Shown here in pieces: positions 57,676 through 64,000 of a stretch of 64,000 nucleotides of DNA. This DNA is from Metallyticus violacea (lineage: Eukaryota > Arthropoda > Insecta > Mantodea > Metallyticidae). The stretch lies in the NCBI GenBank assembly GCA_030762175.1, contig CM060834.1, positions 28,526,501-28,590,500 on the forward strand, in the 5' to 3' direction. The notes beneath the pieces were generated by a model. That model did no database searches. It had not been told where the DNA came from and saw nothing but the letters and a program-made list of their open reading frames with translations. Made by a program: the position numbers and the translations under genes. The stretch's first letter is position 1. Each line of letters opens with the position of its first letter.

Positions 57676-58680
57676 GAGAGGCGTTCTAAAAGTTCACTTC
57701 TTGACCAAGAAAACACAAGATTTGAGAGGATTATTTGTATTTTTCAGCATAGTCACTTTGAAAATCAATACATTTAATCCAACTAATTTCCAACGTTTTA
57801 ATACCCTCAGTAAAATAAGATTTGTCTAACCGTGTAAAATAAGCGTCTATCCCAGCTTCAACATTGATGCAAATCTTTGTTTAGCCAACCAACATAATAA
57901 AACATACGAAAAGTATAGCACACGGTTAATCCTGTCGAAAAAAAAAAACAAGAAATATACAAATATATTTAAATTTCTTGTTCTTCAGGTTTGGGAACAA
58001 ACAGTAAGCGCTGGGAGCCAAATCCGGTAAATATGGCAGATGTGGAAGCACTTTAAAGCGAAAGTCATGCACTTAGGCACTAGTAACCCCAGACGCTTGT
58101 GAAGGCGCATTATCGAGATGAAAGAGAACTTTTTTTTTTCGCAAGTTGTGGACGTTTAGTGAATAGCATGCTAGTTGATCCAGTAGTGAAGCGTAATACT
58201 CCCCAGTGATGTTTCTGCCCTTCTGAAGGTAGTCTACGAGCACCACACTATGAGGATACTGTAATCATAACTTTTCCTGCAGATGAAACCGTTTTTGCTT
58301 GCTATGGTGCGCTTTCAGCTGTTACCACCCACTGTTTTGACCGCCCCTTTCTCTCTGGCGTGTCAGTGTTTCATGTATTGTTTAAACGTCAGAGGAACTC
58401 GCTGGAGTTGCGTTTAAACACGTCTAACATTCTTATGAAATGGTCATTCTCAACTCAAAATTTCGTATAAAATTTAGTGGACATGGGCTATCGAGGCGTT
58501 TGCAATGTCAGCCAACTCGTGTACTGCCATTGGCGAACATTGAGTACGGAATTGTGAATTATGTCAAAATCTTGTCCGTTACTCTGAGGGCTGATTTCTT
58601 GAATGAATATATGACGACGCTTAAATCCAGAAGTCTACTTTTTAACCGTGGAAAACGAAGGGGGAAAACTCATTTAATGT
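57676..58680 (-). pseudogene. Mariner transposase remnant, lineage D (minus)
   Basis: The left terminus GAGGCGTTCTAAAAGTTCA resembles a mariner inverted repeat. Minus-strand blocks are the N-terminal HTH part at 58440-58660 (inverse of the block at 51039-51224), the second motif FHLDNAPSQASGVTSA near 58105, and HLPYLPDLAPSAYCLFPNLK near 58010-58060 (third-Asp position here Ala in DLAPSAY). Frameshifts break the gene. Same lineage as 50970-51900, in opposite orientation about 7 kb away. Confidence 0.8.
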
Positions 58681-59590
58681 GAAATGTAACTCATTTTCTG
58701 TTGGGATTAAACTCTTCAAAAAGAACTAGTTTTTACAGTTCGTATTTCAGTTTTATTCTTTTTGTAGAGAATGTAACACTAGTTTGTTTATACGATCGTC
58801 GCAAACAAGTGACTACACTTGCGAGTGTCAAACTTTACAACTCGCCACATAACAACTATCATAGTATTTGGCCATCTTCACGACATCTCTGAGTCAGGCC
58901 GAGACGTTTTAGAGCTCCCTAGTATATTCCATCGAATTTTGAAATATACTCCAAATGACACTAAATCATTTATAGTATTACATTTTACAAAGACGCATCT
59001 CAGCCCTAAATATGGTCTTAATAAAGTTACACTAATCTCATTATTGTTACCACTGTCTGTAAACCCCGTTACTTTGTGATTCGCGTCTAGAAGCGAGGCC
59101 AAGGAATGGAGATGCGCTGCACGTTAGGGTGAATTATAGGGGGGATTTCGTGTGCCCCATGACAGTTACGGTAACTGTGAAGGCTTAAGAGGAAACTGGC
59201 GAAATAGACTCCGATCTAACTCTCCTAGTTCGGGGTTAAGCGATGTATTTAATAATTCACGCGTGTAAAAATCCATTACTCTGAAATCCAGAGAGATTAG
59301 AGGCACTCCCGGTTCTAAGTGTTCTCTTCCTAAATCGGCCAAAACGACTTTGACAGTCTTAGTTAACTTTTAACTTCTTTTTGTTGCTATTTCAAAACAT
59401 GGATTTAATTTTTCCATTCCATAAACTAAGTCGTTAACTGTGTATTAATTTCAAAGTACTGTCACAAACCCAAGACATCCAGGAATACACAAAGACTTCA
59501 TTTGGATGCGTGACTGACTTAACAGGGATTTGTCTGCTCTGTTTCTAACCTGTTCTGTTCCCGTCTCTCCGTGTGCCGACTAATCAGTCT
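58681..59590. other. Spacer, nothing recognised
   Basis: Overlapping short frames on both strands at 58819-59102 show no known motif. Confidence 0.4.
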
Positions 59591-59599
59591 TTGTGCTGT

Positions 59600-60267
59600 A
59601 CCGGAGTTGAACGTTGTGATACCACGTTTTTCAATGTTATAGTGTATCAGTGCGGTTATAATGTCGAAAATATGTATACATTTTACACACACAATCATCA
59701 ATGATCCTATGTGACAACAAATTCGTGTAGAGAAGTGAAACGGCGATTAATAACTGATTCCCTGCTGTTCGTGTGCCTCACAGAGAAACGGTTCGTAATC
59801 TTGTAAAGGGGAAACGGGATCTGTTGATATGAAACCGAAAGTAAAACCGCCGTATTATTACAGAGGAAAAACTCAATTACATTGGAGAAAAGTTAGAAGG
59901 AAGTCCAAAGAAATCTCTGAGAATGCTTGCACAGGAATCAGTAATTGCGCAAACCTCGGCTTGGAATGCCACTAAACTTTTAAAATTAAAACCCCATAAA
60001 AGAACTGTAGTTCAGGAATTGCAACCACGCGATAATGCGAATAGAGTTAATTTCTGCAGTGGGTGTTGGACAAAGTTAATGTTCACTCTACTGACCCATG
60101 TTTAATTGTTTTTACGGTCGAAGCATCGTTATATTTGCATGGCCATGTAGGGACACAAACAATATATACTGGAGTGTTGAAAATCCCCGATCTTATACAC
60201 GAAATGCCATTGTATGACCAAAAAAATTAGTACTTGGTGAGCTGTAAACATCTATGCGCTTGTATGA
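59600..60267 (+). pseudogene. IS630/mariner-type transposase N-terminal half, cut by SINE1
   Basis: Plus-strand blocks: VPHRETVRNLVKGKRDLL, then YIGEKLEGSPKKSLRMLAQE with SVIAQTSAWNATKLLKLKPH (the helix-turn-helix region typical of the family), TVVQELQPRDNANRVNFCSG, and CLIVFTVEASLYLHGHVGTQ with IYTGVLKIPDLIHEMPL. The first catalytic Asp of T-D-E-A is Val here (T-V-E-A). The coding similarity stops where the SINE1 at 60268 begins. The stretch after the SINE (60378-60577) ends CGGAAACACCCGGTATATAG, which looks like the element's own terminus. Confidence 0.82.
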
Positions 60268-60377
60268 CCGCCACGGGTGGCCGCTATCGTTATGGCGCGG
60301 ACTCGTGAGTGGTAGGTCTGCGGTTCGATTGCCGCCAGGACCATCCTCCCTGGCTGCGGTTTTTTTTTTTTTTTTCC
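60268..60377 (+). repeat. SINE1 head only, plus strand
   Basis: About 110 bp containing the tRNA-like head CCGCCACGGGTGGCCGCTAT, B box GCGGTTCGATTGCC and the start of the body to CCCTGGCTGCGG, then an expanded T-run. The remaining 160 bp of the SINE are absent. It interrupts a transposase pseudogene. Confidence 0.92.
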
Positions 60378-60904
60378 AAATTTTCTGTTGTGAATGTAAC
60401 AACTTGTGAAAGTATTTCAGATAAATAAAGGTGTGATATCTACATACAACGAATTTCGCTTATAGCTTTCAATCTCGTCCTTTTCGGGTCAAGGTTCCTG
60501 ATCTCAAAATGATATATTTGACCTACTCCATCATCTCTGAAATGTGTATCGTCAGCTCGGAAACACCCGGTATATAGACTTTTGATAGAGTGAAAAGTAA
60601 TCTTAGACAAATGATGTGGAAAAACGCATATCACTAAACTTGTTAAATATACTCGTACTAAAAAGAATATAATATAGGATGGAGTGATTATTACGAAACG
60701 ACTGGTGATTGCTTGCTATCTTTTAAAAAAAAGAAGTTGCAAATTCATTGAGTTTTGGAGTTTTTTGTTGTGAAAAATGGAAAATTAATATCGTTCCGTA
60801 CTGTAAACATAAGTTTCACAAACTTTTAAATCTAAACTGTGCAATGTGTGTTATTTTTGTGCCAGTTACAGCAATTTAAACACTGTAGATCCAAGTATCA
60901 AGTA

Positions 60905-62147
60905 AGAGGGCAGGTCCATAAGTTTCCGGCCTCGCCGACAAGGATTATCGCCTTAACAAAATCCTTATCTGGTGTGCCTTATCTGTTAAGTAAATAATTG
61001 CAGCTGTAGCCTCCGCTCCGCTGTGTTCAATTGTTCACACATATAGTCGCATAAAGGAGGCTATGTAAAAAATGTTGTGACATTATCAAAATGGAGCATC
61101 GAGCTGTTATTAAGTTATTTACAAAAGAAGGACTTACTCCAAATGGAATTAAACAGCTATTGCACGGTGTATATGGGGAAGCATCCCCCTTATATTATAC
61201 CGTAAAAGAGGCCAAACTTTTTCCAATGGGTCGAGAAAACATTGAAGACGAAGACCGTGCAGGTCGGCCCTTGGAGGTGCTCACTCCTGAAAACATTGCT
61301 CTTGTGGAAGGAGAAAAAATGGAAGACCGGCGGTTCAAAGTTACGGAAATAGCAGCAAGGTTGGGCTTTTCTTAAACAACAGTCCTTCGAATGATTCATG
61401 AACATTTGAACATGAATAAGGTTAGAGTAAGATGGGTACCTAGACTTCTTTTCTCAGTCCAAAAGCAGCAACAAGTCATCTGTTGTCAGGCTCTGCCGTG
61501 GCAACGAGAGAGACGTTCTGCAAACCATTGTTACAGAAGATGAAACTATGGTCCTCTACTATGATCCCTTATCCAAAAAAGAATCAATTGAATGGCAGGC
61601 GTAAACCTGGCGAAGCACCGCCTATAAAGGCCAAGGTCACTCAGTCAACTAAGAAGATCGTGGCCACAATCTTTCGGGACTGTGAAGGAATACTCTTTAT
61701 GGACTTCAAGGAGAGGAAGACCGCAGTAAAGGGGGGGGGGGGGGTACCATGCTGGCCTAATGCACAGACTACATGCTTCCGTCAAAGAGAAAAGGCAAGG
61801 AAAGCTGAGTGGTGGTGTGCGACTTCTTCACGGCAACTCGCCTGGGCACACAGTTCTTGTTGCAAAGAAAGCTGTGAAGAAATGTGGCTTCAAGGAATTC
61901 TACCATCAACCCTACAGCCCAGATCTAGCTCCCAGTGAATATTTCCTCTTTTCAAAACTCAAGAAGGACTTTCGAGGAAGGAAATTTAAGTGTGACGAAG
62001 AAGTGATGGATGCTGTTGGTGCCCATTTTGCAGGATTTAAATGTTAAAATCAAAGATGTGAGAAGTGAATTGCATTAAAGGGTAACTATATTGAAAAGTG
62101 AAATATAGTTTTTGCCTTTATCACATCTACTTATGGACCTACCATCG
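60905..62147 (+). mobile_element. Mariner element, copy A2, transposase broken
   Basis: The element is TA-flanked (60903-60904 and 62148-62149), with ends AGAGGGCAGGTCCATAAGTT and inverse CGATGGTAGGTCCATAAGT. Its length of 1.24 kb is normal. The transposase starts at an ATG (61091; MEHRAVIKLFTKEGLTPNGI) and reads through EDEDRAGRPLEVLTPENIAL to RLGFS, where a TAA interrupts. Further blocks are TEDETMVLYYDPLSKK (first Asp kept), RLLHGNSPGHTVLVAKKAVK (second catalytic Asp replaced by Gly in HGN) and PYSPDLAPSEYFLFSKLKKD (third Asp). A 14-G run at 61731-61744 shifts the frame. The gene is inactive. Same family as 4007-5279 but in opposite orientation. Confidence 0.93.
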
Positions 62148-62337
62148 TATGTGATTATTTCCGTTTTATCGCAATGTATACAGCTGCTTGTGCATTTTTC
62201 GGAATCGAATTAAGGGTATGCATGTTACGAAGTTGGGTTTACTACTTGTGTTATCCTTCAGATGGCATAATTCAATACATTTATTGCTACATTTTAATAG
62301 TTTAACGGATATTAGAATGTGTGTGCTATCAATGCTC

Positions 62338-62412
<75 letters not shown>

Positions 62413-63031
62413 TTGCCGAATGTAAGTGTTCCAAAAGTTTTACTATTTTAAGGGTTGGTAGTGGCTGGCAATCAAGTTGGCACTACCCGTTCCTGTGAAT
62501 TAGAGCCATCCCATTATTTTCCAGATACAGGTTAGGGCTATAATAGAAAATTTAATGTTAAGTCGAATCGCTTTTAATAATTCTGATCAACTGTCCCTAG
62601 AAATTGCAAGTCCAGGCTTTTCACTGACGGAAAAATCTTAAAAACACTGAAAAATATTCCAGCAAATAAAATTTAATGCTGTAAGTAATACCGTAACACC
62701 AAATCAGATATTCCTTTCTTTGTTATTACTATCAGGTTAGTTAGGCTGTTCTTGTGGTGAAAATGCTGCCAAGAAAATTAACAGAGAAAGATTAACAACC
62801 TTAGGTGGTATTTGTGCAGTGAAATTTATTCGTGGTTAATGATTTATTGTATATAGTAATTTTGCAGAATACCATTCACATCTTCTTGCGATATTCCTCT
62901 ATCCATCTTCCTTCTTCGTATCCATTACCCACGGTAAAACTGCTGTAAAGTGCGAAAAATACAATACACCGTTTTCAGATATCAATCATTTACGGTAATT
63001 ATAAAATAAGCTAAGCCCGCCAAGTTCTTAA

Positions 63032-63063
<32 letters not shown>

Positions 63064-63817
63064 GTATTCCAGTAAAATTCAGAAACGTTACACCTTCTCA
63101 ACTAAAGATCAAATTGGTATTTAGGAGAAAGAAATAAAGTAGTAGTGATAGTGACAATGGTTGTCCAGGGTAAAAAAAAAAAAAAACACTATTCACACAC
63201 TTTAATTAACTGGTGTTCTACATAATTCCCTTTTATTTCAGTGTAAAACACTGTAAAAAGAAAAAGTAAATGCTTATGAGTAAAGTTTTAATTAATGAAT
63301 CTGTAACTTCTGCGTTTTAACAGCTGTTAGTTAAAACACGTCAGATGGATTTACTGAGAAATAAACCCAACACTGAACGGATGTGGGAGCAACAACATCA
63401 AAGGTGCCGACGCAAGCTGTTCGTCCTGCATATACTGCGGATTTATAGCGATTTTCAATTGTTATGTTGCGCATGTTTTAATTGCTACTTTCAACTGTTT
63501 TGTTTATGTTCGAATGTGAAACAAACGACGTCAGTTTGTATGATAGCACAGTTAAGCTATGCAGAGTATCTTGAAATCTTACTTATTTATGGTGAAACGC
63601 ATCATAAAATTACTGCAACGGCACGAATCTATTGAGAAAAGTTTCCAACAGAGAAACGCCTCACTCAACGCCATGTTTGTTAACCTGTGTCAGCTGTTTA
63701 CGTAAGTAATTATGAATATGAAGTAAAACTATTATATTTGTATTATATAATGTCTAATTTTTAGACTGTGATTAACTGTGATTAATGAAAAGATTATAGA
63801 ACAATATGTTAAATGCC
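62148..63817. other. Spacer with microsatellites
   Basis: Contains the (AAT)n tract at 62338-62410 and a poly(T) at 63035-63063. A 96-codon frame at 63345-63635 has no recognised motif. Confidence 0.45.
62338..62410. repeat. (AAT)n microsatellite
   Basis: About 24 uninterrupted AAT units. Confidence 0.97.
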
Positions 63818-64000
63818 AGGAGTTACCGAAGTCGTTTAAGACACGAAATCGCACGATTATCTGGGGTTCGATTCCCCTTCAACATTGTCTTCTCTGAATG
63901 AGTTTTTTCGCAGTTCTCATCAACGACAAATGCCGAGGAAATGCCCTGAACGTATGTCTGTAAGCTGCTTCCTTAAAAAAGTCCTTTCCCAATTTATAAT
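63818..64000 (+). repeat. SINE1 copy, plus strand, cut by window end
   Basis: Diverged head GAGTTACCGAAGTCGTTTAA (A-box region) and CTGGGGTTCGATTCCCC (B box), then TTTTTTCGCAGTTCTCATCA and ACAAATGCCGAGGAAATGCC from the body, ending within TCCTTTCCCAATTTATAAT at the border of the window. The rest lies outside. It could be misread as a degenerate tRNA gene. Confidence 0.85.

Noticed and set aside
63830..63900. Possible tRNA gene with B box GGGGTTCGATTCCCC
   Set aside because: The surrounding sequence aligns with the SINE1 head and body, and the stems needed for a cloverleaf are not conserved.
1..64000. CRISPR arrays, bacterial operons, defence or biosynthetic systems
   Set aside because: No regularly spaced direct repeats, no Shine-Dalgarno-ordered genes and no long coding frames. 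The content is that of a eukaryotic repeat-rich region.

Overview
The window looks like intergenic or intronic DNA from a large, AT-rich, repeat-laden animal genome. An arthropod is the best guess, because the window is crowded with decayed mariner, IS630-type, pogo and hAT transposons, RNase H-bearing LINEs and abundant tRNA-derived SINEs. The species cannot be named from the sequence. I found no intact host protein-coding gene, canonical tRNA, rRNA, CRISPR array or bacterial-type operon. Nearly all open frames are short, chance or transposon-derived, and several start on non-ATG codons.

Two SINE families dominate. SINE1 has a head resembling a Leu/Ser-type tRNA (GTGGCCGAGG...TTAAGGCG, then GGGGTTCGAATCCC), a body of about 270 bp and a conserved 3' end ending ...GGGCGTTAAACACT. 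It occurs about eleven times, mostly on the minus strand. SINE2 has a different tRNA-like head (GTGGTAACCATA..., GCGGGTTCAAGCCCGG), is about 290 bp long and ends ...TTAAAGAGCGTCC(A/G)TAAATAAA. It occurs about seven times. The SINE2 3' end is found, with 24 identical bases in one comparison, at the end of a decayed LINE at 53430-54410, which makes that LINE family the likely source of its retrotransposition machinery.

DNA transposons form the rest. A TA-flanked mariner pair lies at 4007-5279 (minus) and 60905-62147 (plus). Other mariner lineages are at 300-1080, at 7252/13852, and at 50970/57676. Many fragments of an IS630/mariner-like transposase family (motifs of the type QDGAPPHF, WIGRGGPVSWPARSPDL, C-terminal GGHFEHLL) lie at about 9.4, 20.2, 24.1, 25.4, 29.5, 35.3, 37.2, 39.7, 46.7 and 59.6 kb. 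There is also a pogo/Tigger-like element (43.5-44.5 kb) carrying a SINE1 with a 14-bp target duplication, a hAT C-terminus (21 kb), a Mutator-like transposase fragment (33.6 kb), a palindromic TTA-flanked Harbinger-type MITE (11.0-11.8 kb), a 1.3-kb TIR element with an internal 40-bp hairpin (41.1-42.4 kb) and a 183-bp MITE (45.2 kb).

Two related arrays of a roughly 145-bp degenerate tandem unit (5.3-6.3 and 18.5-19.3 kb) share the same downstream flank and look like parts of one uncharacterised dispersed element. Microsatellites are common, the largest being a roughly 590-bp TNN-type array at 54.5-55.1 kb. The nested insertions give a partial relative chronology: SINEs lie inside the pogo element, the tandem array, an IS630-type gene and a LINE neighbourhood, so SINE activity is among the more recent events.
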